Origin: UBA974 sp002292405
GTDB taxonomy: Bacteria > Bacteroidota > Bacteroidia > Flavobacteriales_D > Sanyastnellaceae
NCBI GenBank assembly: GCA_943842425.1
Contig: CALTBR010000003.1
Span: 248,001-312,000 of the forward strand
Reading direction: 5' to 3'
Length of the DNA: 64,000 bases
The notes beneath the pieces are model-generated. The model saw only the letters and a list, made by a program, of their open reading frames with translations. It was not told the DNA's origin and made no database searches. This document shows positions 1 to 8,984 of this stretch, piece by piece. Both the position numbers and the translations under genes were made by a program. Position 1 is the stretch's first letter; each line of letters opens with the position of its first letter.

Positions 1-86
1 GGTAACATTTGCGAATAGTCATCACTATTTAAAGATCGGTTTACAGGATATGTCGTAGCGATAAAGTTATAAAACAGATAAAAATT

Positions 87-2150
87 TTATCCTTTTGATT
101 TTATCAGTTTGGAGAGTATCGTAGGGAGAATTCCAATATCAAAGATTATAGCAAATATTGATGATATAATCGTCAGTATTGCCAGCTGTGATACTGATTT
201 AAATTCTGAAAGTAGAAGAGGAAGGAGGCATATGATTACAATCGAAGTGGTCTTTAATATCGTATTCGCTGTTTTACGATTAATCAGAGTAAGTAATTTC
301 TCTTGCTCATGACCTAATTTATTATAGTGCATATAGGCGTTTATGATGTGTATTGAGTCATCGATAATTAGGCCAAATGCAACAGTAAAGATAAAAGCAT
401 TTGATAAACACAAATAAAACGGAAAACAGGTTTGAACGATTCCTAATGTTAGAATCAAAGGCAATACATTGGGGATAATTCCTATGAAAAAAAGTTGAAT
501 GTTCAGCCCAAAGGCCAAGCACAAAAACACTCCAACAGTAAAGATGGCGATCAAAAGTCCAATGATTAGTTTTACCGTTAACATATCACTGCTAGAATCA
601 AACAGATGTCCAATACCAGCAAAGTCTATGTTTTCATCAAAACTTATGACTTTATCGTAGAGTTTATTCGATTCGTGGGAGCCAATGTCTTGAACCCTAC
701 AATTGTACTTTAAAGATTTGGTGGTGTCTTTAAAGAGATAATTATATATTTTTTTATTTTGGTTCGTTTCGTTACTGAAATCAATGTTAAAGCTTAGATC
801 ATCTAGTAATTTAGCAAATTGGGCTTTTTCAAAATTATTTGCTCTAGAAGAGTCAACTACAATTGTAAGTGGCTTGATACCTCCAAAGTTTTCATCAATA
901 AATTTGCTGGATTGATAAAATTCAGAGGATGGGTTTAATTCATCTAACAGGTAGTTGTCTATTTTAATATCGCTAACCTTATAACAGCTAAAGATTAAGC
1001 AAATAGTGACGATAATGGATACAGAATATTTGTTGTCATGTAAAAATTTTGTGATTGCATTCGTCCAGGTTTTGGCAAATGACATCGGAATAGATGTGTT
1101 GTGGTTGAACTCAACGATAAAAGCATAAGACAATACAGAGAAAAACAGAGCGATAAAGACGCCTAAACCTGTGATGAATCCAAAATGGCTAAGTGGTTTT
1201 ATATCAATAAGAACAAATGAGAAAAAGCTAATCATAGTTGTTAATGAGGTGATCAAAACAGGTATTCCGATTGTGTCTAATTTTTTTAAGAAGATGTCTT
1301 TTTTGTTTCGAAGACTATAGTCCTGATTGTTGACTAAATGCATAATGTCAGAAACAGTAACAATGAAGAATATTGCTGGGGAGATGATCATAAATAACTC
1401 CACTCCGCCAAATAAAAATAATGAGAGTGAAGTGCTCACTAAAATTGTTAGAACTACGCACACAAAAGACATAAACAGTATTGCCAAGTTTTGTGTGTAT
1501 ACATAGATAATTCCCAAACAAAGTAAGCAGCTTAAAAGTGCAAGAAACACAAATTCTTTTGATACTTTATCTTGGAAATAAATTTCACTTGGGATTCTTC
1601 CTGCAAACGTAATATCTATATAATTATCACCTAATGTGTTTTTTATAGTTTGAAGTAAAATGACTGGATCTTGGGTTGATTCTTTGTTTGTCTCTATGAT
1701 TAGAAACGTCGCCCTTTGATCGTTACTGATGAAACTGCTTTTGTGGTCGAATGTGCTTTCAAAACTCGATTGCGACGTAAGAGATAGCTTGTTTCTTGGA
1801 ATGGGAATTAAACTCGATGGAGGAATATACTTCTCATTTAAAACACTAAAGACGCGTTTTATTTCATTCAGTTCTTGAATTGAAGTAATCCTCTGTTTTA
1901 ATTCCAACGCAGACTCAAAATCAAAACCAGTTTTCTGTTTTATCGCAACAAGAATAATGTTTTCGTCATCTATATTCTTCTTGAATCCCGATTGATCTAA
2001 ATCTTGTGACGTCAATTCTTCAATAATTCTTTCCGATTCAAAGAATATTTTGAAATCTAAGAGTTTATATGAACAAATAATAACCGCTAAAAAACTTAGG
2101 CTTGCGATTTGAGCTTTGTAATTCCAAATAAAAGTATAGATATATTTCAT
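87..2150 (-). CDS. MMPL/RND-superfamily exporter
   Basis: This 687-residue protein has the layout of an MMPL/RND-type exporter. There is one N-terminal membrane helix (about residues 13-30), a periplasmic loop (about 35-195), a block of helices (about 200-345), a further helix near 375-395, a second periplasmic loop (about 400-525) and a final block of helices to about 680. The two helix blocks carry equivalent motifs, VSDIMHLV in the first and IDDSIHII in the second, as expected for an internally duplicated RND fold with acidic residues in the membrane. Family members export lipids, polyketides or hopanoids; the substrate cannot be read from the sequence. It starts 6 bp after the stop of the SDR gene, so the two are probably one transcript. 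No adaptor or outer membrane channel gene is beside it here. Confidence 0.85.
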   Translation of the reverse strand: MKYIYTFIWNYKAQIASLSFLAVIICSYKLLDFKIFFESERIIEELTSQDLDQSGFKKNIDDENIILVAIKQKTGFDFESALELKQRITSIQELNEIKRVFSVLNEKYIPPSSLIPIPRNKLSLTSQSSFESTFDHKSSFISNDQRATFLIIETNKESTQDPVILLQTIKNTLGDNYIDITFAGRIPSEIYFQDKVSKEFVFLALLSCLLCLGIIYVYTQNLAILFMSFVCVVLTILVSTSLSLFLFGGVELFMIISPAIFFIVTVSDIMHLVNNQDYSLRNKKDIFLKKLDTIGIPVLITSLTTMISFFSFVLIDIKPLSHFGFITGLGVFIALFFSVLSYAFIVEFNHNTSIPMSFAKTWTNAITKFLHDNKYSVSIIVTICLIFSCYKVSDIKIDNYLLDELNPSSEFYQSSKFIDENFGGIKPLTIVVDSSRANNFEKAQFAKLLDDLSFNIDFSNETNQNKKIYNYLFKDTTKSLKYNCRVQDIGSHESNKLYDKVISFDENIDFAGIGHLFDSSSDMLTVKLIIGLLIAIFTVGVFLCLAFGLNIQLFFIGIIPNVLPLILTLGIVQTCFPFYLCLSNAFIFTVAFGLIIDDSIHIINAYMHYNKLGHEQEKLLTLINRKTANTILKTTSIVIICLLPLLLSEFKSVSQLAILTIISSIFAIIFDIGILPTILSKLIKSKG

Positions 2151-2156
2151 TCAGCT

Positions 2157-2843
2157 TTAGAGTGTTGAAAGTCCTCCATCAATATTTATAACTTGGCCTG
2201 TAATCCACTTTGCGTTATCGCTTATTAAAAACTCCACCATGCTGGAGATGTCATTTGCTTCACCAATTTTTTTGAGTGGGTGCCTTTCTATATTGTTTTT
2301 AATTTTGAGTTCTGAGTTTAAAAATTTATCTGCCAATGGAGTATCAAGTAGGGAAGGGGCGATTGCATTTACTCTGATTTTTGGGGCAAACTCAGCCGCT
2401 AGAGTTTTGGTCAAAGACTCAATCGCTCCTTTCGAGCATGCTACTTGTGTATGATATGCAATACCTTTTTGTGCTGCAACAGATGAAAATAAGACGATTG
2501 ATGGATTGTCTGTATTTAACAGATGCCTTTTGAAGGCAGATAATATTTTCAAAAAACCAAGAACGTTGATTTTAAAGTCATCGATTAGTTCATCCTCTGT
2601 ATATCTGTTAAATGGTTTTAGATTAATTGTCCCAGGACAATAAATAATACTGTCTAAGGCTTCTGGAATTTGTAGGTTGGAAGGAGAACCACTAATGACA
2701 TCGTATTCATGAAAATTTACATTCTCTGAATTTTCTTGTGGGTTTTTATGATATGTTGAAATAAGATTATTGTTTGCCTTTAATCTTTTTACCAGCGATT
2801 CTCCCACACCAGAGGAGCCTCCAATAATTAATATATTCTTCAT
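2157..2843 (-). CDS. SDR-family oxidoreductase lacking the usual catalytic Tyr
   Basis: A 228-residue short-chain dehydrogenase/reductase. The N-terminal cofactor-binding loop GGSSGVG is at residues 8-14, the catalytic Ser region FSSVA at 119-123, and the C-terminal part ends in WITGQVINIDGG, typical of SDR proteins that reduce acyl or sugar substrates. The active-site lysine is K138 in VACSKGA, but position 134, where YxxxK demands Tyr, is Val. The nearest Tyr is Y130. I recall a divergent SDR subgroup with PFHASIAxAKGA at this place, which would also lack Tyr, so this may be a subfamily trait rather than damage. It lies upstream of and nearly touches the MMPL exporter, suggesting both act on the same lipid-like product. 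Confidence 0.8.
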   Translation of the reverse strand: MKNILIIGGSSGVGESLVKRLKANNNLISTYHKNPQENSENVNFHEYDVISGSPSNLQIPEALDSIIYCPGTINLKPFNRYTEDELIDDFKINVLGFLKILSAFKRHLLNTDNPSIVLFSSVAAQKGIAYHTQVACSKGAIESLTKTLAAEFAPKIRVNAIAPSLLDTPLADKFLNSELKIKNNIERHPLKKIGEANDISSMVEFLISDNAKWITGQVINIDGGLSTL

Positions 2844-3117
2844 TTTGTATAGCTATTTATCGAATAAGTTATTCAAAAATAAAAAACAAACATAGATTTA
2901 TCTAATTAAACATCATTTATTTTAAGATTTAATTAATTCCCCCTACATTTTTCAAATTATGATATGAAGTTAATTGAAAAAAAGTCTCATCTGCGGCTAC
3001 TCAAGATGCAATCAATATTATTACAGCATTTAAAATGGAATAACCGCTCCATTCGTGAAGAAAGCAATATGATTTCTTTTCCTCTAGGATATGTCACTGC
3101 TGAGACTCGAGGGTTTG

Positions 3118-4164
3118 TTATCTCAAATCGATGCTTATTCCCACAGCTGTAAAGTCGGCTCGAAAGCGAGTAGATCTTAGCAACAATATGATCTTTAGTT
3201 TCGATGATACGCTAATATTCAATTGAGATCGGAGATGGGTTCGATAGAATCCAGGTGTGGGTCGTAAATAGACATACCCAGCCATCAGGTCGAGATTAAC
3301 AGATCCCCATTGTATGGCACCGCCCAAGGCAGCAGCGGCTTGAAGGCGTTCATGTAGTTCTTCAGCTTGTCCTAGCACGGGTTCACCCGATCCCTCATCC
3401 GAGCGCAATGCCCCATGGTGAAGTAAAGACGAATTTCCTGAGAGAGCGAAACGAGAACCCAGAGGATGGTTATACTGAACATGTACTTCAGTAACGCCAT
3501 AGATAGTACCACCAAAAGATCCGGCATCGCGGGCTCCTTGAATTATTCCCAGTTGTACACTAGGTTCTTTAGGGCTAAGTGGTATAGGGGTTCTTTTGTC
3601 AGCACCGACATCTCCCTGCCAAGTAATGCCAGTATGCAAAGAGTTGATGCCAGGATTGGGTCTTTTTATCGCTCCGTTACTGGTATGTTGTATTCCAGCC
3701 CTGAGGTATAAGTTTGGGCTGAGATGAATACTTGTACCTATTTCTAACAACCCGTTAAGACGACTTCCCAATGCCATCAATTCAGGTCGTATATCAGGTT
3801 CGTATGAGGCAGGACTGTATGCTAAGCCTATACGGAATTCCCAATGTAGTCTATTCTTTAAGCCTGTCCTCAGGTTCCAAGCGATCAAGCCCTGACCCTT
3901 GTGTTCAGTAGAGCCTGTGTGCCAGTATCCCAATTCAAGGCCGTGCTGAATACCTCCATGATCTACTCCCCACCCGTCATGATACTCTTTCATCCAAGAA
4001 GATCTAATCCCCCAGCTAGGTCCGTCTATAGTAGAGATCGTCCATTCGTGGTGAGGTATCCATTTGCCTAAATCAAAATGAATCGTGTTTGGAATTAAAG
4101 AGGCTTGGCTCCAGACACTTGTAATTAGGCAAATAGTATAGGTGAAGGAGAGTAGTTTTTTAAT
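3118..4164 (-). CDS. PagL-like acyloxyacyl hydrolase (lipid A deacylase), non-standard start
   Basis: The protein resembles the outer membrane lipid A 3-O-deacylase PagL. The active-site motif HTSN is followed by GAIKRPNPGIN, the register of the PagL His-Ser pair; the position of the third catalytic residue (Glu in Pseudomonas PagL) is Asn here, which I recall in other Bacteroidota members. The first ATG in frame (position 3993) would remove the signal peptide. The frame stays open upstream to 4305 and encodes a clear signal peptide, KKLLSFTYTICLITSVWSQA, but contains no ATG, GTG or TTG. I placed the start at an ATT codon (4162-4164) just before KKLL, giving about 348 residues. The gene may use ATT, or its start codon may have mutated or been misread. 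It stands alone, with about 270 bp separating it from the SDR gene. Confidence 0.65.
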   Translation of the reverse strand: MKKLLSFTYTICLITSVWSQASLIPNTIHFDLGKWIPHHEWTISTIDGPSWGIRSSWMKEYHDGWGVDHGGIQHGLELGYWHTGSTEHKGQGLIAWNLRTGLKNRLHWEFRIGLAYSPASYEPDIRPELMALGSRLNGLLEIGTSIHLSPNLYLRAGIQHTSNGAIKRPNPGINSLHTGITWQGDVGADKRTPIPLSPKEPSVQLGIIQGARDAGSFGGTIYGVTEVHVQYNHPLGSRFALSGNSSLLHHGALRSDEGSGEPVLGQAEELHERLQAAAALGGAIQWGSVNLDLMAGYVYLRPTPGFYRTHLRSQLNISVSSKLKIILLLRSTRFRADFTAVGISIDLR

Positions 4165-4369
4165 CTTAGTATGTTTTCCAACAGAAGACTTTCTGTTTTG
4201 TGATTGTATTCCATAGTTTTTACCTGCAACAAAAATACAGTAACAAAATGAAGGAAAAGAAGGTATTAACTGGCTTTGACGAATGATAGAAACACACTTC
4301 TCAAATTATCAAGTTATTGTGTTAGTTATATTTACCTTTAACTTGTTTGTTTTATGAGATAATATATCT

Positions 4370-5740
4370 ATGATGGAAGAAAAGGAAGAAATGCAATGGT
4401 TTGAAAAACTAAGACTTAACAGCTGGGAAGTTGAGATCTTAATTGTTGGTTTTGTCCTTGTTATGCTATTTAATATCCCTGATTCATTAAGTCTAGAACT
4501 TTCTAAGATGGAAGCGGGGTTGGTGGGACGAGGAGTGCAGGATTTCTTGGTATGGTTTGTTATATTTATGACTTTACTTATTATTAGCACGATCGTTAAT
4601 ATTTTAATTGTCAGTTTCTCTTTATATCTTGGTTTAAGAGGTTTTTGGGTTGGTGTACTTGGATTATCTTCAGTATATCCCGATGGTATTAATCTTAAGA
4701 AATTAAATTTTAATACAATATTTAACAAGCAAATTGCTAAATATAATTTCAATGATTTTATACTTAAGATTGATAATATCTGTAGTTCTATATTTTCATT
4801 TAGTTTTTTAATATCATTCTCAATAGTTAGCCTGTGCCTTTTTTTTATTGAAGTAATTGTGTTAACTGTTTGTTTAGATCGCATAAAAAGCTTTTTTCAA
4901 GGTGGCGCAGACTTTGTTTCTTTGATAACCTTGCCTTTCCTTCTTTTCGGATTACTTTATTTTATTGATTATTTTCTTTTTGGAATTCTTAAAAAAATTA
5001 AATGGAAGCCATTTGGCTATCTATTTAATATAATTGACAAATTTTATAAGTATATCACCTTTATATTTATCTATGACACACTTTATTATGCATTTATAAG
5101 CAATGTAAAGCGGAGAGTTATTTTCTTGTTCATGGTGTGTTGTATTTTTATTTTATCAGCCTACCAATCTATTGAATTTGAGGAACAAATTTATTTCCCC
5201 GATGTTCAATCTTCTGAGGTGATTATGAATTCTAGAAACTATGAAGATAAATTTAAGCAAAGAGAATATTATGATGAAGACCTATATCCAGGTTATCCTT
5301 TTATTCAATCTGATGTGATATCTGAGAATCATTTGAGATTACATATCCCTTATGACTCTTATATGAATATACCGATAGAAAATTTTTGTCCGGAACTTTC
5401 AGAAACCTTGTTGTTGGCAGATACATCAGCAGTGCAGAGGATTGAGAAGCAGGAAAGAATACTTCATTGTATTAACAATGCTTATTCTATTTTTATTGAT
5501 AGTGAGTCAATTGAAAGTGATTTTATCTTTTATGATTATGCACATATCGTCTTGGACATTAAATCTTTCTTTATGCTCATACCTCTTGAACAATTTCCCA
5601 ATGGTCGACATGTCCTAAGGGTCGAAAAGAACCTGAAAGATAAAATGGATGATATAAGTTTAACTGATGGTGAATTTATTATGAGCTTAGAAAGCGATCA
5701 GGATTCTACATATTATATCCCGTTTTACATCTCTAGATAA
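4370..5740 (+). CDS. Membrane protein of unknown function
   Basis: I do not recognise this 456-residue protein. It has an acidic N-terminus, then about five or six hydrophobic segments (near residues 22-42, 60-95, 140-168, 183-205 and 252-270). The C-terminal part (about 275-456) is soluble, acidic and rich in Tyr, Asp and Glu, and probably lies outside the cytoplasmic membrane. There is no signal peptide and no motif I can assign. The DNA is distinctly AT-rich. An overlapping 191-codon frame on the other strand across 4309-4884 is only a shadow of the hydrophobic codons. It is followed after 7 bp by the DUF1566 fragment, which need not be functionally linked. Confidence 0.75.
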   Translation: MMEEKEEMQWFEKLRLNSWEVEILIVGFVLVMLFNIPDSLSLELSKMEAGLVGRGVQDFLVWFVIFMTLLIISTIVNILIVSFSLYLGLRGFWVGVLGLSSVYPDGINLKKLNFNTIFNKQIAKYNFNDFILKIDNICSSIFSFSFLISFSIVSLCLFFIEVIVLTVCLDRIKSFFQGGADFVSLITLPFLLFGLLYFIDYFLFGILKKIKWKPFGYLFNIIDKFYKYITFIFIYDTLYYAFISNVKRRVIFLFMVCCIFILSAYQSIEFEEQIYFPDVQSSEVIMNSRNYEDKFKQREYYDEDLYPGYPFIQSDVISENHLRLHIPYDSYMNIPIENFCPELSETLLLADTSAVQRIEKQERILHCINNAYSIFIDSESIESDFIFYDYAHIVLDIKSFFMLIPLEQFPNGRHVLRVEKNLKDKMDDISLTDGEFIMSLESDQDSTYYIPFYISR

Positions 5741-5747
5741 ACACTCT

Positions 5748-6179
5748 TTGAAAAGGGGAGAAGGTGTCAAGGGTTCAAGCGACGAATGTAATTTCTTAAA
5801 ACTAGCCAAACCGTGTAAAGCCGGTTTATCAAATACCCAAAGAATTAAATTTGTGGCTGATTCTTTAGAAATTTTTTATCCTGCAGCTAAAGCATGCGAA
5901 GAATTAATAATTGGTGGTTTAAATGATTGGTTTTTGCCATCTTCTGATGAATTGGAACTGATTAGAAGTCAGATGTTTTTGTTCCCTGAAGGAAGTTTCG
6001 TAACAGAGCCTACTGACTCTTTAGCCTCAGATTATGAGCAACAATTCCAAACAGGTTATTGGTCATCCTCTTTGATGGAAAACTATGCTGGTGCACTCAG
6101 CTTATTTATGATTAATGATAATGTATGTGGATGTGCTTTTTTTGAATCTTACTGGGTAAGACCTGTCAGAAGATTTTAA
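5748..6179 (+). CDS. DUF1566-domain protein, C-terminal fragment
   Basis: The 143-residue frame matches the C-terminal half of DUF1566 (Lcl C-terminal) proteins. It has a stretch AAKACEELI, the signature GLNDWFLPSSDELELI, then GYWSSS and a final YWVRPVRRF. Full-length relatives begin with a signal peptide and a GYVFYVDGSG-type half, which is absent. The only available start is TTG at 5748, and no secretion signal precedes it. I read it as the remains of a truncated gene rather than a complete one. It is followed by a good terminator (6279-6313) and by another gene of the same C-lectin-like general type (FISUMP), so the pair may be relics of a small family of surface proteins. Confidence 0.5.
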   Translation: MKRGEGVKGSSDECNFLKLAKPCKAGLSNTQRIKFVADSLEIFYPAAKACEELIIGGLNDWFLPSSDELELIRSQMFLFPEGSFVTEPTDSLASDYEQQFQTGYWSSSLMENYAGALSLFMINDNVCGCAFFESYWVRPVRRF

Positions 6180-6278
6180 CAGATGTGGCGCTGGGCTGAA
6201 TAAACCACACCCTAACTTTTATTTTCATCTTATATGAGATTAATTGTATATATTTGAAACAGTTTATATTTAGGAGAA

Positions 6279-6313
6279 GAGGGTTTTACTTTAATTAGTA
6301 AAGCCCTCTTTTT
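6279..6313 (+). terminator. Rho-independent terminator after the DUF1566 fragment
   Basis: A 12-bp stem (6279-6290 pairing with 6297-6308, one G-T wobble) closes a 6-nt loop and is followed by five T residues. It separates the 4370-6179 genes from the FISUMP gene starting at 6384. Confidence 0.75.
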
Positions 6314-6383
6314 CTTGATTCAAAGTCTAAACAATTGTTCTACACCCTAATATTTGTATCTTACATCTCGCAAATACAAGGCT

Positions 6384-7172
6384 ATGAGATATTTACTTAC
6401 TTCTTTGTTATGTGTCTTTAAGCTGGGATTAGCAGCTCAAGACGATTGTCAAGGTCCGGATTTTAACAATGATGGAGCGATAGGAGCTGCCGATATCATT
6501 GTATTTTTAACCTACTATGGCGTTGAATGGCCTTTAGTCCCTGAATTTAGTTGTGGAGAGACCATAGCACATCAAGAATACGCTTATCAAACTGTTCAGG
6601 TTGGAGATCAGTGCTGGTTTGCTGAAAACTGTCGTTATCTCCCAGAAGTTTCCATTCCGACTGATGAATCTACCACTGAACCCTACTATTACGTTTTCAA
6701 TTACGAAGGAACGGATGTTGAAGCAGCTGTGGCAACATCCAACTATGAGACATATGGAGTTCTATACAATTGGACTGCTGTTATGACATCGGAGATTTGT
6801 CCTTCAGGTTGGCATATTCCTTCAGACGAAGAATGGCAAACACTAGAAATATTCCTTGGTATGAGTGAGTCTGACGCAGCTTACGCAGGTTGTTGTAGAG
6901 GTACTGATCAAGGATATCAAATGAAGTCAACAACTGTTTGGGGGTCTATTGGGGCCGGTTCTAACACCAGCGGATTAACATGTCTTCCAGGTGGATTTTT
7001 AAATTTTGTGAGCTGGCCTTGGAATCAATTGCTTACAAGTGGTTATTGGTGGACTTCATCGGAAAACAATTCAGATGTATGGTATCGCAGTTTAAGCTAT
7101 TCAAGCGGCTGGGTTTATCGTTCATCTTTGCCTAAATCCTTGGGTCTATCCGCACGCTGCATCCAGGATTAA
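6384..7172 (+). CDS. Secreted FISUMP-domain protein with N-terminal dockerin-like EF-hand
   Basis: The 262-residue product begins with a signal peptide (MRYLLTSLLCVFKLGLAAQ). One EF-hand/dockerin-like motif, DFNNDGAIGAADIIVFLTYYG, lies near residues 16-50. The rest is a Fibrobacter succinogenes major paralogous domain (PF09603): CWFAENC, YGVLYNWTAV, CPSGWHIPSDEEW, then GYWWTSSE and a closing LSARCIQD. The ATG at 6384 is preferred to one 30 bp upstream because it places the signal peptide at the N-terminus. FISUMP proteins are exported surface proteins of mostly unknown function. Putting the EF-hand motif before rather than after the main domain is the reverse of the other proteins in this window. 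Confidence 0.8.
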   Translation: MRYLLTSLLCVFKLGLAAQDDCQGPDFNNDGAIGAADIIVFLTYYGVEWPLVPEFSCGETIAHQEYAYQTVQVGDQCWFAENCRYLPEVSIPTDESTTEPYYYVFNYEGTDVEAAVATSNYETYGVLYNWTAVMTSEICPSGWHIPSDEEWQTLEIFLGMSESDAAYAGCCRGTDQGYQMKSTTVWGSIGAGSNTSGLTCLPGGFLNFVSWPWNQLLTSGYWWTSSENNSDVWYRSLSYSSGWVYRSSLPKSLGLSARCIQD

Positions 7173-7180
7173 AATCAATT

Positions 7181-7888
7181 ATGGTAACCAAACAAACGGC
7201 ATACAAAATTAGAAAAGCACACCGTTATTTGGGTTTGTTTTTAGGGATTCAGTTTTTGCTTTGGACAACTAGTGGAATATACTTTAGTTGGACAGATATT
7301 GATAAGATTCACGGAGACCATTTTAAAAACACGGAATATCAACCCAAAGCATTTGCCAATCTGATAAGCCCCTCACAGCTGAATGTTTCAGGTGGAATAA
7401 ATACGATTGCCTTAAGAGATATTGGGGATTCTCCATATTATTGGATTAACAAAGAACAACTTTACAATGCCCTGGATGGAAGTGTAAAAAAGAAGATCAC
7501 CCAGGAAGAGGCTTTGTATATCGCAACATTAAATATGAAAAGTGGTTTGGTGGTAGAAAACATTGAGCAAATTAATGAAACGGGCAAGCACCACGAGTAT
7601 AGAGAGAAATTGTTACCCGCTTATGTCATATCGTATCAGTCAGACGAAGCACTTAAAGCCTACGTTTCTATTAAAGATGGGAGGTTCCAAACTGTAAGAC
7701 ATCGAGATTGGCGGTGGTTCGATTTTTTATGGATGACCCATACCATGGACTATCAAAGCAGAGACAATTTTAACACCATCATTTTAAGAGCCTTTTCTCT
7801 TTTGGGATTAATTACTGTGTTAAGCGGTTTTTTATTGTGGTTCACTTCCTCCCCAACAATTAGAAAATTTTTAAATGTAAGACCATGA
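7181..7888 (+). CDS. PepSY-associated membrane protein
   Basis: A 235-residue protein with an N-terminal PepSY-associated membrane helix (HRYLGLFLGIQFLLWTTSG, residues 15-33) preceded by the basic KIRKAH, a periplasmic PepSY-like region (about 60-190), and a C-terminal helix (LLGLITVLSGFLLWF, about 205-222). Such proteins are often found near iron or heme transport and membrane reductases; the role here is unknown. It lies 8 bp after the FISUMP gene and its stop overlaps the start of the next gene by 4 bp (ATGA), so translation of the two is probably coupled. Confidence 0.8.
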   Translation: MVTKQTAYKIRKAHRYLGLFLGIQFLLWTTSGIYFSWTDIDKIHGDHFKNTEYQPKAFANLISPSQLNVSGGINTIALRDIGDSPYYWINKEQLYNALDGSVKKKITQEEALYIATLNMKSGLVVENIEQINETGKHHEYREKLLPAYVISYQSDEALKAYVSIKDGRFQTVRHRDWRWFDFLWMTHTMDYQSRDNFNTIILRAFSLLGLITVLSGFLLWFTSSPTIRKFLNVRP

Positions 7889-8487
7889 GATATTCAATTA
7901 ATTCTTTGTTTTGTTTTTTGACGTTTGCGGTATTTATGTTTGGTTCATTTGGATGTAAGAAAGGATTCGAAGCCAGGTACGGACCCTTCTATATCATGAG
8001 CGATACCACCGTGTATTTCGAGGGGGATATGGGATCACGTATTGACAAACAGTTCGAACGAATGATGTGTGATTATCCAAGTATACAATCCATAACATTT
8101 AGTGACTATTGTCCTGGATCAAGGAATGATGAAAAACTTTATATTGCTGCTAGGAATTTAAGATCTCACGAGATTTCTACTATTTTGACGAATCAGTCTA
8201 TCATAGAGTCGGGCGCAGTGGATTTATTTATTGCGGGTTATAACAGGCAAACTGCTCCAGGAGCAAAAATCGGAGTGCACTTTTGGAGTATGGGGTCACA
8301 AGATGCGGATGACTTCCCCATAGGTCATGAAGAGCACGAAATGTATCTAGATTTTTATGGAGAAATGTTTGAAGATGCAGATTTGGGAGAAGAATTTTAT
8401 TGGTTTACTACGGAATCCGCATCATCGAATAACATTCATTATATGACGGATGAAGAAATTAATTATTTCCAACTCGAGACCGAGTAG
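7885..8487 (+). CDS. ClpP-like (COG3904-type) exported lipoprotein
   Basis: A 200-residue protein with a hydrophobic leader ending FGSFGC, a possible lipobox with Cys at about residue 24. The centre contains SGAVDLFIAG, then NRQTAPGAKIGVHFWS, which resembles the serine and histidine segments of ClpP/crotonase-fold periplasmic proteins (COG3904). The tail FYWFTTESAS...IHYMTDEEI also fits that family as I remember it. The presumed nucleophile is the Ser of IESGAVD and the presumed base the His of GVHFW. It overlaps the PepSY gene by 4 bp. A plain structural role without catalysis is possible. Confidence 0.6.
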   Translation: MRYSINSLFCFLTFAVFMFGSFGCKKGFEARYGPFYIMSDTTVYFEGDMGSRIDKQFERMMCDYPSIQSITFSDYCPGSRNDEKLYIAARNLRSHEISTILTNQSIIESGAVDLFIAGYNRQTAPGAKIGVHFWSMGSQDADDFPIGHEEHEMYLDFYGEMFEDADLGEEFYWFTTESASSNNIHYMTDEEINYFQLETE

Positions 8488-8518
8488 CTTTAATATTGTA
8501 ACACAAAATCCCAAAACG

Positions 8519-8941
8519 ATGAGAATTCCATTAGCTGTTATGTCTTTTTTGTTTGTTAGTACACTTTTTTCACAAGGAGAACTTGACGCTATCAATTTTG
8601 ATGGAGGTGTTGAATTGGCACATTACAATTATTTAAATTCCTCCCTGTCGTTAACGGAGAAAGAGCAAGAGGTGTTTTGGGCTAGATATGAACAGATGGA
8701 AAAATCGCAGGCTGAGATTAAAGCCAATCAACGTAGCCTGAAAAAATCGTTGCTGTATGGTTTTATGAAATCGGATAAGCAGATTATATCCATCGTCAAG
8801 CAAATCGCAGAATTAGATATGGCGAAGATTACAGTGAAAAGAGATTTTATTGTTGATTGTGTTGGCATGCTGGATGCAGAGAGGGCGATAAGATTTAGCC
8901 TGTATGAAAAAGAATTTAAAAAAATGGCCAAGGCTTTTTAA
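8519..8941 (+). CDS. Spy/CpxP-like periplasmic protein
   Basis: The 140-residue product has a signal peptide (MRIPLAVMSFLFVSTLFSQG) followed by a helical region with the pattern LSLTEKEQEVFWARYEQME, the Bacteroidota version of the LTxxQ segment of Spy/CpxP-type proteins, and ends with a helix (IRFSLYEKEFKKMAKAF). In Bacteroidota these small genes often sit beside ECF sigma factors and are called sensors of sigma activity; none is nearby. The ATG at 8519 is chosen because an upstream in-frame ATG at 8450 lies inside the previous gene and would bury the signal peptide. The gap to the previous gene is 31 bp. Confidence 0.65.
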   Translation: MRIPLAVMSFLFVSTLFSQGELDAINFDGGVELAHYNYLNSSLSLTEKEQEVFWARYEQMEKSQAEIKANQRSLKKSLLYGFMKSDKQIISIVKQIAELDMAKITVKRDFIVDCVGMLDAERAIRFSLYEKEFKKMAKAF

Positions 8942-8949
8942 AGCTTTGC

Positions 8950-8957
8950 TATTTTTG
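8950..8957 (+). promoter_or_regulatory. Possible -7 element for the esterase gene
   Basis: TATTTTTG fits the Bacteroidota -7 consensus TAnnTTTG and lies 27 nt before the ATG at 8985. No clear TTG is found at the expected upstream distance, so this is a weak call. Confidence 0.35.
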
Positions 8958-8984
8958 GAGTAATCCATTTTTATCTTATTTCAA

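Noticed and set aside
2964..3152. A 62-codon plus-strand frame between the SDR and PagL-like genes
   Set aside because: It overlaps the end of the PagL-like gene, shows no recognisable domain and has no promoter or leader; chance is likely.
4309..4884. A 191-codon minus-strand frame opposite the unknown membrane protein
   Set aside because: Its composition (Ile, Thr, Lys, Asn, Ser) is the mirror of AT-rich hydrophobic codons, and the plus-strand frame is longer and has clear membrane helices.
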